Positions 33,080 through 42,408 of a stretch of DNA of 47,611 nt are shown piece after piece. Each line of letters begins with the position of its first letter. Within the stretch, counting starts at the first letter, position 1. Source of the stretch: Lachnospiraceae bacterium (GTDB lineage Bacteria > Bacillota > Clostridia > Lachnospirales > Lachnospiraceae). A model generated the notes under the pieces. The model had not been told where the DNA came from. It did no database searches and saw only the letters and a list, made by a program, of their open reading frames with translations. The translations under genes and the position numbers were made by a program. The stretch covers positions 1 to 47,611 of the forward strand of contig JAIKZD010000091.1 in NCBI GenBank assembly GCA_024682555.1, written 5' to 3'.

Positions 33080-33481
33080 CTACCATACGAAGCAGAGAAC
33101 TTCTCCGCCTACTCCGGCTTTTCTTGCTTCCTTGTCGGTGATCACACCGTTATTGGTTGAAATGATCGCTATTCCGAGACCGCCGAGAACCTTGGGGAGC
33201 TCATCCTTACCGGCATAAACTCTCAGACCGGGCTTGGATATCCTCTTTAATCCGGATATGATCTTCTCATTCTTGTCCTCGCCATACTTTAAAGTGATAT
33301 GTATGTCCTTAAAGGAACCGTTATCAACCAGTTCATATTTCTTGATATATCCTTCGTTGTAAAGAATCTCAGCAATAGCGAGTTTCATCTTTGATGAAGG
33401 AACATCTACCGTATCGTGCTTTGCAGTGTTGGCATTACGTATTCTTGTAAGCATATCTGCAATAGGATCACTTGTTGTCAT
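33080..33481 (-). CDS. rpsH: 30S ribosomal protein S8
   Basis: A 133-residue primary 16S rRNA-binding protein. Starts [18 protein letters not shown] and ends with [26 protein letters not shown]. In other bacteria S8 represses the spc operon by binding near rplE; no matching site was identified here by eye. Confidence 0.97.
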   Translation of the reverse strand: MTTSDPIADMLTRIRNANTAKHDTVDVPSSKMKLAIAEILYNEGYIKKYELVDNGSFKDIHITLKYGEDKNEKIISGLKRISKPGLRVYAGKDELPKVLGGLGIAIISTNNGVITDKEARKAGVGGEVLCFVW

Positions 33482-33508
33482 TTCATTTCCTCCTGAATAT
33501 TCCTAATC

Positions 33509-33694
33509 TTACCAGCTGGCCTTCTTAACACCGGGGATCTGTCCCTTATATGCAAGCTCACGGAAACAGATCCTGCAGATTCCGTACTTTCTCAGATATG
33601 CATGCGGACGTCCGCAGATCCTGCAACGGCTGTATTCCCTCGTGGAAAACTTCTGCTTGCGCTGCTGTTTTAACTTCATTGCTGTCTTAGCCAT
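33509..33694 (-). CDS. rpsN: 30S ribosomal protein S14, zinc type
   Basis: A 61-residue short S14 with a zinc ribbon (CRICGRPH ... CRICF). Start at 33694 ([16 protein letters not shown]) with AGGAGG upstream; an earlier start would add 11 residues unlike the family. The zinc form agrees with the zinc-type L36 in the same operon. Confidence 0.96.
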   Translation of the reverse strand: MAKTAMKLKQQRKQKFSTREYSRCRICGRPHAYLRKYGICRICFRELAYKGQIPGVKKASW

Positions 33695-33753
33695 GAATCT
33701 TATTCCTCCTTTTTTTCTTGAGTTCACCGTTTTTTAAGGTGAACTGAACCGGA

Positions 33754-34293
33754 TCACTTTGAGAAAGGCATTCCGAACTGTGTCAGCAGCTCTCTGGCTT
33801 CCTCATCGGTCTTTGCCGTGGTAACAACGATAACGTCCATACCCCTGACCTTGTCGATCTTATCGTATTCAATCTCGGGAAAGATTATCTGTTCTTTGAT
33901 ACCGAGAGCATAATTGCCTCTTCCGTCAAAGGCATTGGGATTAACACCACGGAAGTCACGTACTCTGGGCAGTGCAAGATTAACAAGTCTGTCCAGGAAA
34001 TCGTACATTCTCTCACCGCGAAGTGTTACCTTGCAGCCTATGTTCATGCCTTCCCTGATCTTGAAGTTTGCTATGGCGTTCTTTGCGCGGGTTATAACAG
34101 CCTTCTGACCTGAGATGGTCTCAAGATCCTTTACCGCGGATTCGAGGATCTTTGCATTGTCCTTGGCTTCTCCGACACCCATGTTGATAACGATCTTATC
34201 AACCTTGGGAACTTCCATCTTATTCTTATATCCAAATTTTTTGATCATACCGTCAACGATCTGATCTTTGTATAAATCCTTATATCTGCTCAA
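33754..34293 (-). CDS. rplE: 50S ribosomal protein L5
   Basis: A 179-residue 5S rRNA-binding protein. Start is TTG at 34293 ([20 protein letters not shown]) with GGAGG eight bases upstream, giving the normal family length. Diagnostic: [38 protein letters not shown], and [29 protein letters not shown]. Confidence 0.96.
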   Translation of the reverse strand: MSRYKDLYKDQIVDGMIKKFGYKNKMEVPKVDKIVINMGVGEAKDNAKILESAVKDLETISGQKAVITRAKNAIANFKIREGMNIGCKVTLRGERMYDFLDRLVNLALPRVRDFRGVNPNAFDGRGNYALGIKEQIIFPEIEYDKIDKVRGMDVIVVTTAKTDEEARELLTQFGMPFSK

Positions 34294-34318
34294 CCTTAAA
34301 GCCTCCTCTCCACTGGTT

Positions 34319-34624
34319 CTAATCCACAACTTCGCCCGTCTTCTTGTCGTAACGGACCTTCTTGTCGTTTTCGAACTTGAATCCGATCCTGGTGGGCTTT
34401 CCCTTGTTTACAAACATCACGTTTGAAGCATCTATAAAAGCTTCCTTCTCGACGATACCGCCGTTCTGGTTTGCTACCGAAGGCTTGGTGTGCTTCTTTA
34501 CGATATTGACGCCTTCAACAATGACCTTTCTGTTCTTCTGATCCACTACAAGGACCTTGCCTTCGCTTCCTACATCTTTACCGGCGATAACTTTTACCGT
34601 ATCACCCTTCTTTATCTTCATCAT
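34319..34624 (-). CDS. rplX: 50S ribosomal protein L24
   Basis: A 101-residue assembly initiator of the 50S subunit with a KOW motif ([38 protein letters not shown]). Two ATG codons stand in tandem; the first is eight bases after GGAGG. It sits between rplN and rplE in conserved order. Confidence 0.97.
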   Translation of the reverse strand: MMKIKKGDTVKVIAGKDVGSEGKVLVVDQKNRKVIVEGVNIVKKHTKPSVANQNGGIVEKEAFIDASNVMFVNKGKPTRIGFKFENDKKVRYDKKTGEVVD

Positions 34625-34636
34625 CAGAAATACCTC

Positions 34637-35005
34637 CTATAATACTTCCGGAGCCAGCGAAACTATTCTCATGAACTGTTTTTCACGAAGCTCTCTTGCC
34701 ACGGGTCCGAAAATACGTGTTCCTCTTGGGGTTTTATCTTCTTTGATAATAACTGCGGCGTTCTCGTCAAACTTTATATAGGAGCCGTCCTTACGGCGGG
34801 CACCCTTAACAGTACGTACAACTACGGCTCTGACAACGTCACCCTTCTTTACAACTCCGCCGGGTGTTGCATCTTTAACGGTAGCGACGATAATATCACC
34901 GATATTTGCATATCTTCTTGTGGAACCGCCCATAACCCTGATGCACAGAAGTTCTTTGGCACCGGTATTATCAGCGACCTTAAGTCTGCTTTCCTGCTGT
35001 ATCAT
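34637..35005 (-). CDS. rplN: 50S ribosomal protein L14
   Basis: A 122-residue protein at the subunit interface. [27 protein letters not shown] and [27 protein letters not shown] are diagnostic; the end reads [16 protein letters not shown]. Short spacers on both sides. Confidence 0.97.
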   Translation of the reverse strand: MIQQESRLKVADNTGAKELLCIRVMGGSTRRYANIGDIIVATVKDATPGGVVKKGDVVRAVVVRTVKGARRKDGSYIKFDENAAVIIKEDKTPRGTRIFGPVARELREKQFMRIVSLAPEVL

Positions 35006-35023
35006 GCTATTTGTCTCCTTCTC

Positions 35024-35278
35024 TTATTTAGCCTTTTCAACGATCTCGACAAGTCTCCATCTCTTGTCCTTAGAAAGACGCCTTGTCTCCATAACCTTTA
35101 CCGTATCGCCGATATTGCATTCGTTGTTCTCGTCATGAGCCTTAAGCTTGTAGGTATTTTTAACGATCTTCTTGTAGATCGGATGCTTAACATGGTTCTC
35201 TACAGCTACGACGATGGTCTTATCCATCTTATTGCTGACAACCTTACCGGTACGGGTTTTTCTTAAGTTTCTTTCCAT
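35024..35278 (-). CDS. rpsQ: 30S ribosomal protein S17
   Basis: An 84-residue primary 16S rRNA binder with OB fold: [35 protein letters not shown]. The ATG at 35278 is preferred; a GTG directly before it is closer than ideal to GGGAG. It follows rpmC by 13 nt. Confidence 0.96.
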   Translation of the reverse strand: MERNLRKTRTGKVVSNKMDKTIVVAVENHVKHPIYKKIVKNTYKLKAHDENNECNIGDTVKVMETRRLSKDKRWRLVEIVEKAK

Positions 35279-35291
35279 CACTTACTCCCTT

Positions 35292-35501
35292 CTACGCCTC
35301 TGCCTTAGCTTTTTCGGTAATGCAGGTCTGGATCCTTGCTATGTTTCTTCTGACTTCCCTGATCCTGCTGGTATTGTCAAGCTGATTGGTCGCGTTCTGG
35401 AATCTCAAATTAAAAAGTTCTTTCTTTGCTGCCACAAGATCCTCATTAAGTTCCTTGGCACTCTTTGATTTAAGTTCATCAAGATATGTATTTGTCTTCA
35501 T
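35292..35501 (-). CDS. rpmC: 50S ribosomal protein L29
   Basis: A 69-residue helical protein at the peptide tunnel exit. [49 protein letters not shown] is typical. Its start overlaps the rplP stop by one base, so the two are translationally coupled. Confidence 0.96.
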   Translation of the reverse strand: MKTNTYLDELKSKSAKELNEDLVAAKKELFNLRFQNATNQLDNTSRIREVRRNIARIQTCITEKAKAEA

Positions 35502-35929
35502 TATGATACACCGCCTTCCAGGTCTGCCTTAGAGACAATCTTACACTTTACGGGAAGCTTGTGTGTTGCCAGACGTAATGCTTCCTTTGCAACTTCCTCA
35601 GGTACACCTGCTATCTCAAACATTACACGGCCGGGCTTAACTACTGCTACCCAGTATTCAACAGCACCTTTACCGGATCCCATACGTGTTCCTGCAGGCT
35701 TTGCCGTTACGGGCTTGTCGGGGAATATCTTGATCCATACCTTACCGCCACGCTTAATGTATCTTGTCATTGCGATTCTGGCTGCCTCTATCTGGTTTGA
35801 TTTGATCCAGCAGGGTTCTGCAGCCACGATCCCGTATTCACCATATGATAATGTATTTCCTCTAAGCGCCTTTCCTGCCATACTGCCGCGGAACTGCTTA
35901 CGACGCTTAACTCTTTTCGGCATTAACAT
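35501..35929 (-). CDS. rplP: 50S ribosomal protein L16
   Basis: A 142-residue protein near the A-site tRNA elbow. [22 protein letters not shown]-like [26 protein letters not shown] region, [24 protein letters not shown] and [10 protein letters not shown] identify it. It directly abuts rpsC. Confidence 0.97.
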   Translation of the reverse strand: MLMPKRVKRRKQFRGSMAGKALRGNTLSYGEYGIVAAEPCWIKSNQIEAARIAMTRYIKRGGKVWIKIFPDKPVTAKPAGTRMGSGKGAVEYWVAVVKPGRVMFEIAGVPEEVAKEALRLATHKLPVKCKIVSKADLEGGVS

Positions 35930-36583
35930 TTATTCCACACTCCCTTCCTTAGACTTTGTCGGAAGTACTTCGCCCTTGTATATCCATACCTTGACGCCAA
36001 GCTTTCCGTATGTTGTATCTGCCTCGGCAAAACCGTAATCGATATCAGCTCTCATTGTCTGAAGAGGGATCGTTCCCTCCGAATAAGTCTCGCCTCTTGC
36101 TATATCCGCTCCGCCAAGACGGCCCGAAACGGTTGTCTTGATTCCGAGAGAACCTGCCTTTAAGGATCTTGAGATAGCAGACTTCATTGCCTTTCTGAAG
36201 GTCACACGGTTTTCAAGCTGCTGTGCGATGTTCTCGGCAACAAGCTGTGCATCCTTATCGGGTCTCTTGATCTCTTTGATGTCAACCACAAGCTTCTTAT
36301 CCGTAAGCTTCTGCAGTTCCTTCTTGGTATTCTCGATCTCCTGACCGCCCTTTCCTATGATCACACCGGGCTTTGCGGTAAAGATAACAACCTTAACCTT
36401 GTCTGATGTTCTCTCTATCTCGATCTTGGAAATGCCGGCATTATTAAGCTTCTTCTTTAAGAATTTCCTGATATTGTAATCTTCTACAAGAAAATCCGCA
36501 AAATCCTTCTCAGCATACCATCTGGAATCCCAATCCTTTATAACACCGACTCTCAAGCCGTGAGGATTAACTTTCTGTCCCAT
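35930..36583 (-). CDS. rpsC: 30S ribosomal protein S3
   Basis: A 217-residue protein at the mRNA entry tunnel. [27 protein letters not shown] domain [19 protein letters not shown], and C-terminal domain [31 protein letters not shown]. Ends just one base before the rplP start codon. Conserved S10-operon position. Confidence 0.97.
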   Translation of the reverse strand: MGQKVNPHGLRVGVIKDWDSRWYAEKDFADFLVEDYNIRKFLKKKLNNAGISKIEIERTSDKVKVVIFTAKPGVIIGKGGQEIENTKKELQKLTDKKLVVDIKEIKRPDKDAQLVAENIAQQLENRVTFRKAMKSAISRSLKAGSLGIKTTVSGRLGGADIARGETYSEGTIPLQTMRADIDYGFAEADTTYGKLGVKVWIYKGEVLPTKSKEGSVE

Positions 36584-36594
36584 TTTCTTCCTCC

Positions 36595-36981
36595 TTATTT
36601 CTCATCAAGCACGATCGTTATATGGCTCATTCTCTTCTCGATACGATAAGCCCTGCCCTGTGCTCTCGGTCTGATTCTCTTCATTGTAGGTCCTTTATTG
36701 GCATAACACTCTGCCACATAAAGGTTGGCGGCGTTTAAACCATTGTTGTTTTCTGCGTTGGCAATTGCTGATTCCAAAAGCTTCTTAATGATTCCCGAAG
36801 CATATCTGGGATTATAGGTGAGAATACCGAGTGCGGTATTTACATCCTTTCCCCTGATGGCATCCAGTACAAAACATGCCTTCTGTACAGAGACTCTGGC
36901 GAAAGATAGCTTTGCCGAGGGTCTTGTATCCTTATTTGCATTTCTTTCTCTCTTGATCTGGGATCTATGTCCTTTTGCCAT
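36595..36981 (-). CDS. rplV: 50S ribosomal protein L22
   Basis: A 128-residue protein whose loop lines the exit tunnel and contributes to macrolide response. [42 protein letters not shown] and the loop [27 protein letters not shown] are typical. The conserved tunnel-loop sequence looks normal. Confidence 0.97.
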   Translation of the reverse strand: MAKGHRSQIKRERNANKDTRPSAKLSFARVSVQKACFVLDAIRGKDVNTALGILTYNPRYASGIIKKLLESAIANAENNNGLNAANLYVAECYANKGPTMKRIRPRAQGRAYRIEKRMSHITIVLDEK

Positions 36982-37007
36982 GGATGAAACCTCCTTTCAA
37001 ACTATCC

Positions 37008-37292
37008 TTATTTAACCTTTGACTTCTTTTCGTCCTTGCCATGACCTCTGTAGGTTCTGGTTGCTACGAACTCTCCGAGCTTATGTCCTACCATGTCCTC
37101 GGTAACATATACCGGAACATGCTTTCTTCCATCATGAACGGCGATGGTGTTACCAACAAATGACGGAAATATCGTAGAACGACGTGACCATGTTTTTATG
37201 ACCTGTTTTTTATCTCCTGCAGCATTGTTGGCTTCAACTTTCTTAAGTAAGCTCTCATCTGCAAAAGGACCTTTTTTAAGTGATCTTGCCAT
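37008..37292 (-). CDS. rpsS: 30S ribosomal protein S19
   Basis: A 94-residue head protein. [61 protein letters not shown] are diagnostic; a basic tail follows. GGAGGAAGAGG precedes the ATG; located between rplB and rplV. Confidence 0.97.
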   Translation of the reverse strand: MARSLKKGPFADESLLKKVEANNAAGDKKQVIKTWSRRSTIFPSFVGNTIAVHDGRKHVPVYVTEDMVGHKLGEFVATRTYRGHGKDEKKSKVK

Positions 37293-37309
37293 TTTTCCTC
37301 TTCCTCCTC

Positions 37310-38152
37310 TTATTTGATAACACTGCCATCACGACGTCTTACGATCATCTTGTTGGATCTGTTATTCTTCTTCCTTGTCTTAAGACCAAGAGCCGGCTTA
37401 CCCCAGGGGGTTGAAGGTCCGGGACGTCCGATACTTGTCCTTCCTTCTCCACCACCGTGCGGATGGTCGTTGGGGTTCATGACCGAACCTCTGACTGTAG
37501 GCCTGATGCCCATGTGACGCTTACGTCCTGCCTTACCGTAATTGATAAGGTTATGATCTCCGTTTCCGACAACCCCGATCGAAGCTCTTGCTTCAATGGG
37601 AACCATTCTCATCTCGCCGGAAGGAAGCCTTAAGGTTGCATACTTTCCTTCCTTGGCCATGAGCTGTGCGGAGTTTCCTGCGGAACGTACAAGCTGGCCG
37701 CCCTTTCCGGGATAAAGCTCAACATTATGTACCAGTGTACCTACGGGAACGCGGGATAAGGGGAGGCAGTTGCCGAGCCTTACTTCCGCTGTTTCACCGT
37801 TCATTACCTTCATTCCGTCCGTAAGGCCTTCCGGTGCAAGGATATAAGCCTTCTCGCCGTCCTGATAACAGATAAGGGCGATGTTTGCCGATCTGTTGGG
37901 ATCATATTCTATTCCGATAACGGTTGCCGGAATTCCGTCCTTCCTTCTCTTAAAATCGATTATCCTGTACTTCTGTCTGTTTCCGCCGCCATGATGTCTT
38001 ACGGTTATCTTACCCTGGTTATTACGGCCGGCGTTTTTCTTCTTGGGAGCGAGCAGGGATTTTTCCGGAGTCTTCTTTGTTATCTCGGAAAAATCAGATC
38101 CTGTCATCTGTCTCCTTGAAGGTGTATATGGGTTATACTTTTTTATTCCCAT
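37310..38152 (-). CDS. rplB: 50S ribosomal protein L2
   Basis: A 280-residue protein needed for subunit joining and peptidyl transfer. [49 protein letters not shown], and the highly conserved [13 protein letters not shown] with the functional histidine. Ends with a basic RRRDGSVIK tail. A 69-nt gap separates it from rplW. Confidence 0.97.
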   Translation of the reverse strand: MGIKKYNPYTPSRRQMTGSDFSEITKKTPEKSLLAPKKKNAGRNNQGKITVRHHGGGNRQKYRIIDFKRRKDGIPATVIGIEYDPNRSANIALICYQDGEKAYILAPEGLTDGMKVMNGETAEVRLGNCLPLSRVPVGTLVHNVELYPGKGGQLVRSAGNSAQLMAKEGKYATLRLPSGEMRMVPIEARASIGVVGNGDHNLINYGKAGRKRHMGIRPTVRGSVMNPNDHPHGGGEGRTSIGRPGPSTPWGKPALGLKTRKKNNRSNKMIVRRRDGSVIK

Positions 38153-38221
38153 GATCTTTTCTCCTCTTCAAATTTGTATCGTCAGGTGTTTTTTCACCTA
38201 TAGTTTCCGTATCTCTGAATC

Positions 38222-38521
38222 TTACAGACCCGAGAAGATCTCTATTTCTTTGCTGTCTTTGGTCAGCTGAACGATAGCCTTCTTCATCTTGGCTGTCTTA
38301 CCCGTAATACGGCCTCTTCTTCTGTTCTTTCCGTCGAGGTTCATGGTGTTTACGGATAAAACCTTGGTTCCCTCGAACATTTTTTCAACAGCTTCCTTGA
38401 TCATTGTCTTGTTGGCGTCTGTATGTACAAGAAACGTGTACTTCTTATCTGCCATTCCGGACATACTCTTTTCGGTGATGACCGGCTTTAAGATCACGTC
38501 GTAATATTGAACGTTTGCCAT
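38222..38521 (-). CDS. rplW: 50S ribosomal protein L23
   Basis: A 99-residue tunnel-exit protein that docks trigger factor and SRP. YYDVILKPVITEKSMSGMADKKYTFLVHTDANKTMIKEAVEKMF is typical. TAATG junction with rplD (one-base overlap). Confidence 0.97.
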   Translation of the reverse strand: MANVQYYDVILKPVITEKSMSGMADKKYTFLVHTDANKTMIKEAVEKMFEGTKVLSVNTMNLDGKNRRRGRITGKTAKMKKAIVQLTKDSKEIEIFSGL

Positions 38522-39141
38522 TATGCGTACACCTCCTCAATCATAGATACCGCATCCTTTGTAGCTATTACCGTGTTGTATTTCATGATGTCAAAGGTAT
38601 TTAAGGCATTTGCGGAAGTCGTTATCACATCGGGAATGTTCCTTGCGGAAAGGACTATGTTTTTATCATCCTCCGAAATGATCACCATTGCCTTGCTGAC
38701 CTTTAAGTTATCAAGCACGGCCTGCATCTTCTTTGTCTTTATCTCATCAAGCTTTAATTCATCAAGCACAATGAACTTGTTTTCCTGAACTCTTGAAGTA
38801 AGAGCGGACTTTAAGGCAAGTCTCTTCTCCTTCTTGTTGAGCTTGAAGGAATAATCTCTGGGGGTGGGAGCAAATACAACTCCGCCGCCTGTCCACTGGG
38901 GTGATCTGGTCGAACCCTGTCTTGCATGACCTGTCCCCTTCTGTCTCCAGGGCTTTCTTCCGCCTCCGGATACCTCGGCACGAGTCTTCGCTTTCTGTGT
39001 TCCCTGACGCTTATTGGCAAGATGCTGAACAACTGCCATATGTACGAGATGCTCGTTGATCTTTACGCCAAACACTTCATCGCTTAACTCGATCTTGCCG
39101 ACTTCTTTTCCATCCATATTGTAAACAGATACGTTTGCCAT
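38521..39141 (-). CDS. rplD: 50S ribosomal protein L4
   Basis: A 206-residue protein with an extended loop in the exit tunnel (KRQGTQKAKTRAEVSGGGRKPWRQKGTGHARQGSTRSPQWTGGGV). L4 is the classical autoregulator of S10 operons in E. coli and binds leader RNA in other bacteria; the long rpsJ leader here may be its target, by inference only. Confidence 0.97.
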   Translation of the reverse strand: MANVSVYNMDGKEVGKIELSDEVFGVKINEHLVHMAVVQHLANKRQGTQKAKTRAEVSGGGRKPWRQKGTGHARQGSTRSPQWTGGGVVFAPTPRDYSFKLNKKEKRLALKSALTSRVQENKFIVLDELKLDEIKTKKMQAVLDNLKVSKAMVIISEDDKNIVLSARNIPDVITTSANALNTFDIMKYNTVIATKDAVSMIEEVYA

Positions 39142-39168
39142 CGTTTAAGTTCTCCTTTCTGGTAAAGA

Positions 39169-39852
39169 CTAAACAAGAGTCTTTACGGTCTCCTTGATTG
39201 TCACCAGTGATTTCCTGGGACCGGGAACGGCACCCTTTATAAGGAGCAGATTATTCTCTGCGTCTACCCTTACAACTTCAAGGTTCTGTACTGTGACTTT
39301 TTTGCTTCCCATATGTCCGGGCATGCCCTTTCCCTTATATACGCGGCTGGGTGATGAGCAGGCTCCGTTTGAGCCCTGATGACGATGGAACTTGGAACCG
39401 TGAGCCATGGGACCTCTGTGCTGGCCAAGTCTCTTGATGGTACCCTGGAAACCTTTACCTTTTGAGATTGCCGTAGCATCGATCTTGTCTCCGACCTCAA
39501 AAATATCGGCCTTGATCTCCTGTGCGAGCTCATATTCGCCGGCATTTTCAAATCTGAATTCTCTTATGAATCTCTTTGAAGACACGCCTGCCTTGTCAAA
39601 ATGTCCCTTGAGGGCCTTATTGACACCATGTCTGTGGATAACATCCTTTTTTCCGGACTTATCCTTGTTAATGATCTTGTCTTTCTTATCGACAAAACCG
39701 ACCTGAACCGCATTATAGCCATCGTTGTCCTCAGTCTTTATCTGTGTTACCACACAGGGACCGGCCTGCAATACGGTTACCGGAATGAGCACTCCGTCTT
39801 CCGAGAAGACCTGGGTCATTCCGACCTTAGTAGCCAAGATTGCTTTCTTCAT
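39169..39852 (-). CDS. rplC: 50S ribosomal protein L3
   Basis: A 227-residue early-assembly protein reaching the peptidyl-transferase centre. [51 protein letters not shown] and [16 protein letters not shown] identify it. The glutamine methylation site region (GxxxxxHQGS) is present. AAGGAGG precedes the ATG; a GC hairpin (39871-39893) lies just before it. Confidence 0.97.
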   Translation of the reverse strand: MKKAILATKVGMTQVFSEDGVLIPVTVLQAGPCVVTQIKTEDNDGYNAVQVGFVDKKDKIINKDKSGKKDVIHRHGVNKALKGHFDKAGVSSKRFIREFRFENAGEYELAQEIKADIFEVGDKIDATAISKGKGFQGTIKRLGQHRGPMAHGSKFHRHQGSNGACSSPSRVYKGKGMPGHMGSKKVTVQNLEVVRVDAENNLLLIKGAVPGPRKSLVTIKETVKTLV

Positions 39853-39870
39853 CTGTTTTCCTCCTTTTTT

Positions 39871-39893
39871 GCAGTTCCCCGAAACGGGGCTGC
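39871..39893 (-). promoter_or_regulatory. Hairpin before rplC
   Basis: Minus strand GCAG-CCCCG-TTT-CGGGG-aa-CTGC, ending right at the AAAAAAGGAGG ribosome binding site. It could influence rplC translation or mRNA processing. It resembles the central hairpin of the secY-adk element. Confidence 0.5.
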
Positions 39894-39934
39894 CCTACAG
39901 CGGACCGCTTTATGCGTTCATACTAGTAGGAGCC

Positions 39935-40252
39935 TTATTTGTTTTTCATTCTGATATCAATATGAACACCTGCCGGCATCTCTAACCTTGATAATGAATC
40001 AACGGTCTTCTGAGTCGGTGAGATGATATCGATCAGTCTCTTATGAGTTCTCTGCTCGAACTGTTCTCTGGAATCCTTGTACTTATGAACGGCCCTTAAG
40101 ATCGTGATGACTTCCTTCTTTGTAGGAAGGGGTACCGGTCCGCTCACCTCTGATCCATTCTTCTTAACAGTCTCTATGATCTTCTTCGCGGATGAATCCA
40201 CCAAAGTATGATCATAAGCTTTCAATGTGATTCTCATAATCTGAGTTGCCAT
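39935..40252 (-). CDS. rpsJ: 30S ribosomal protein S10
   Basis: A 105-residue protein, also the NusE transcription antitermination factor. Start at 40252 ([25 protein letters not shown]) with AAAGGAGG upstream; longer frames extend into the leader. [40 protein letters not shown] is diagnostic. First gene of the super-operon. Confidence 0.97.
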   Translation of the reverse strand: MATQIMRITLKAYDHTLVDSSAKKIIETVKKNGSEVSGPVPLPTKKEVITILRAVHKYKDSREQFEQRTHKRLIDIISPTQKTVDSLSRLEMPAGVHIDIRMKNK

Positions 40253-40514
40253 AAAAAAAGTCGCCTCCTTTTCGCACTTTTTAAGTACGACAAGCGGTGA
40301 CTGTACACTCTCCCGTGCGTGTCGCGGATGTTTCCATACCATAACTTTCACACGTCGTTTCTACCTGATGTAGACTACCTTATACGTACAGTGACTTGTC
40401 GCCAGTTTCCTAACTTGACATTCGCTCCACGGAAAACCTGTCATTTCGTGAGCCGGAAAGACTTCCGATTCATTGACAGCAACCTCACGCTTCACAGCTA
40501 TCAATGTCACAGCA
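40253..40514 (-). promoter_or_regulatory. Structured leader of the S10 operon
   Basis: About 260 untranslated nucleotides between promoter and rpsJ. Visible pairings: CATTGA-AGC / GCT-TCAATG (40471-40506), CGGAA/TTCCG (about 40453-40467), TGACA/TGTCA (about 40416-40443), a long-range CGACAAG/CTTGTCG stem (40395-40401 with 40288-40294), and AAAAAGT/ACTTTTT which would bury the rpsJ ribosome binding site. The gene-free stretch 40253-40673 otherwise holds only the promoter and a hairpin at 40599-40635. Confidence 0.55.
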
Positions 40515-40520
40515 AGAGAT

Positions 40521-40549
40521 AGTATACATGAGGAAAACAGGTTATGCAA
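40521..40549 (-). promoter_or_regulatory. Promoter of the S10-spc-alpha operon
   Basis: Minus strand TTGCAT (40544-40549), 17-nt spacer, TATACT (40521-40526), preceded by an A/T-rich stretch with T7 runs that could serve as an UP-element-like region. Expected start near 40514. Confidence 0.75.
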
Positions 40550-40598
40550 GAAAAAAATGTAAAAAAACGATGTTATTTTATAACCTTGTATTCATGAC

Positions 40599-40635
40599 AA
40601 GGACCGCATACTACATATTGTTGCATGCGGCCCTT
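40599..40635 (-). terminator. Hairpin after the symporter gene
   Basis: A 13-bp stem with two G-U pairs (AAGGGCCGCATGC / GTATGCGGTCCTT, 11-nt loop) 39 nt past the symporter stop. There is no T run directly behind it; T7 runs come some 30 nt later. Probably ends or stabilises the symporter mRNA. Confidence 0.45.
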
Positions 40636-40673
40636 ATCCGTCGATCCTCTTTCGGTGATCCTTTCGTTAAACC

Positions 40674-42209
40674 CTAACCTTTTGCCACCTCATCAAACTC
40701 CGTCAGGATCACATCCGAAGGAGCTTTGGTAAGAAGGCTTACCACTATTATAAGTATGAAGCTTACTATAAATCCGGGTACCAGTGAATACAGTCCCGTA
40801 ACTGCGCTGAGGGTCTGTCCCGCGCTTACGGGGATGTAATCCCAGAGAATGACCAAAAGGGCTCCGGAGGAAATACCCGCTACGGCACCCTGAAGATTCG
40901 TCCTTCTCCAGAAAAGTGAAAGGAGTACCAGCGGACCGAAGGCGGCGCCGAAGCCTGCCCATGCATCCGATACCAGTGCCATTACGGAACTGTTGGGATC
41001 CCAGGCTATAACAAAAGCGGCAACTGCCACGGCCACGACTACGACTCTTGAAAGCTTGAGCACATCCTTTTCATTGGCATCCTTTTTGAATATCCCCTTA
41101 TAGAGATCCTCGGCAACGGCGGAAGCCGTAACCAAAAGCTGCGAATCCGCAGTGGACATGATCGCGGCAAGTATGGCGCAGAGGAAGATACCTGCAAGAA
41201 AAGGAAGCGCATAGTGTTCCGTGAACATCTTTTTGATCATCTCTATGAATACATTCTCTGTGGAAACCTCGCCTTCACTTCCAAGGATGACGGGGGCAAG
41301 ATATGCTCTTCCGACCACGCCTATTATGCAGGCAAACAGAAGTGAAAAGAATACCCATACGATCCCGACTACCCTTGATTTTTTCAGTTCCTTATCATCC
41401 TTTATGGCCATGAATCTTACAAGGATATGGGGCATTCCGAAGTATCCGAGACCCCATCCGAGGGAGGATATGATCGAAACAGCCGTAATGGGTGCACCAT
41501 TCTCCTGCATGATATTCGTAAAGGAAACCGGATCCACTCCTGTCTGTGACAGAACATTTGAGAGTCCTTCTCCGCTGACACCGATCCAGGCTATAACGGG
41601 AATGACTAAAAGTGCGATGAGCATCAGAGTACCCTGGATAAAGTCAGTGGTACATACCGCAAGGAATCCGCCCATGAAGGTATACAAAAGAATAACAACG
41701 GCTCCGAATGTAAGGGCCACATGGTAATCTATCCCAAACATGGAATTAAAGAGCTTTCCGCCCGAAGCCAGTGCCGATGCGGTATATACAAGGAAGAATA
41801 TCACTATCACCACCGAAGATATCCCGAGAAGGATCTGTTTTTCATCATGGAACCTGTTCTTGAAATACTCGGGTAATGTCAGTGAATTATTTGCCCTGAT
41901 GGTATATTTGCGGAGTCTTCCCGAAATAAAGAGCCAGTTTGCAACCGTTCCGAGAAAGAGTCCTATGCCTATCCATGCCTGCCCGGTTCCCAGAGCATAT
42001 ATGGATCCCGGGAGACCCATTAAGAGCCAGCCGCTCATATCGGATGCCTGGGCAGACAGAGCAGCCACAAATCCGTTTAAATTACGTCCGCCGAGGAAAT
42101 AATCCTCTGAGGAATTGTTCTCTTTCATGAAAACAGCTCCGATGATGATCATTCCGGCAAGATAGACGCCAAATGCTATCAATACCCAAACCAATGTACT
42201 TCCTGTCAT
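40674..42209 (-). CDS. Sodium/solute symporter (PutP-like)
   Basis: A 511-residue SSS-family permease with about 13 membrane helices that imports a solute, probably proline, with sodium. SEDYFLGGRNLNGFVAALSAQASDMSGWLLMGLPGS and MSTADSQLLVTASAVAEDLY match the PutP sodium and substrate regions. Start at 42209 has GGAGGAGA seven bases upstream. It is a single-gene unit with its own promoter. Proline is the best guess; the subfamily also includes carriers for other solutes. Confidence 0.9.
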   Translation of the reverse strand: MTGSTLVWVLIAFGVYLAGMIIIGAVFMKENNSSEDYFLGGRNLNGFVAALSAQASDMSGWLLMGLPGSIYALGTGQAWIGIGLFLGTVANWLFISGRLRKYTIRANNSLTLPEYFKNRFHDEKQILLGISSVVIVIFFLVYTASALASGGKLFNSMFGIDYHVALTFGAVVILLYTFMGGFLAVCTTDFIQGTLMLIALLVIPVIAWIGVSGEGLSNVLSQTGVDPVSFTNIMQENGAPITAVSIISSLGWGLGYFGMPHILVRFMAIKDDKELKKSRVVGIVWVFFSLLFACIIGVVGRAYLAPVILGSEGEVSTENVFIEMIKKMFTEHYALPFLAGIFLCAILAAIMSTADSQLLVTASAVAEDLYKGIFKKDANEKDVLKLSRVVVVAVAVAAFVIAWDPNSSVMALVSDAWAGFGAAFGPLVLLSLFWRRTNLQGAVAGISSGALLVILWDYIPVSAGQTLSAVTGLYSLVPGFIVSFILIIVVSLLTKAPSDVILTEFDEVAKG

Positions 42210-42266
42210 TTTTTCATCTCCTCCGTACTTTAACACACTAAAGTGAACTTTCATTTTCAAGATAAC

Positions 42267-42295
42267 AGTTTATCAAAGGCATATAAAATATGCAA
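42267..42295 (-). promoter_or_regulatory. Promoter of the symporter gene
   Basis: Minus strand TTGCAT (42290-42295), 17-nt spacer, TAAACT (42267-42272), about 60 nt before the ATG. Confidence 0.55.
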
Positions 42296-42307
42296 CCGCA
42301 GTTTTTG

Positions 42308-42316
42308 TGGTATGAT
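42308..42316 (+). promoter_or_regulatory. Extended -10 promoter of the methyltransferase gene
   Basis: TGGTATGAT fits the extended -10 pattern; no clear -35 box. It lies about 90 nt before the methyltransferase start and is divergent from the symporter promoter. Confidence 0.5.
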
Positions 42317-42408
42317 GTGTGACAGAGGCCGGATGACCGGAAAAACTCTTAGGCCTTGTTTATATTGATTATATAATAAGAAGAAATATGCTCAAACGGA
42401 GGATTAAC

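Noticed and set aside
40361-40549. 62-codon frame in the S10 leader as a leader peptide
   Set aside because: It would begin upstream of the promoter's expected start of transcription and lacks a ribosome site.
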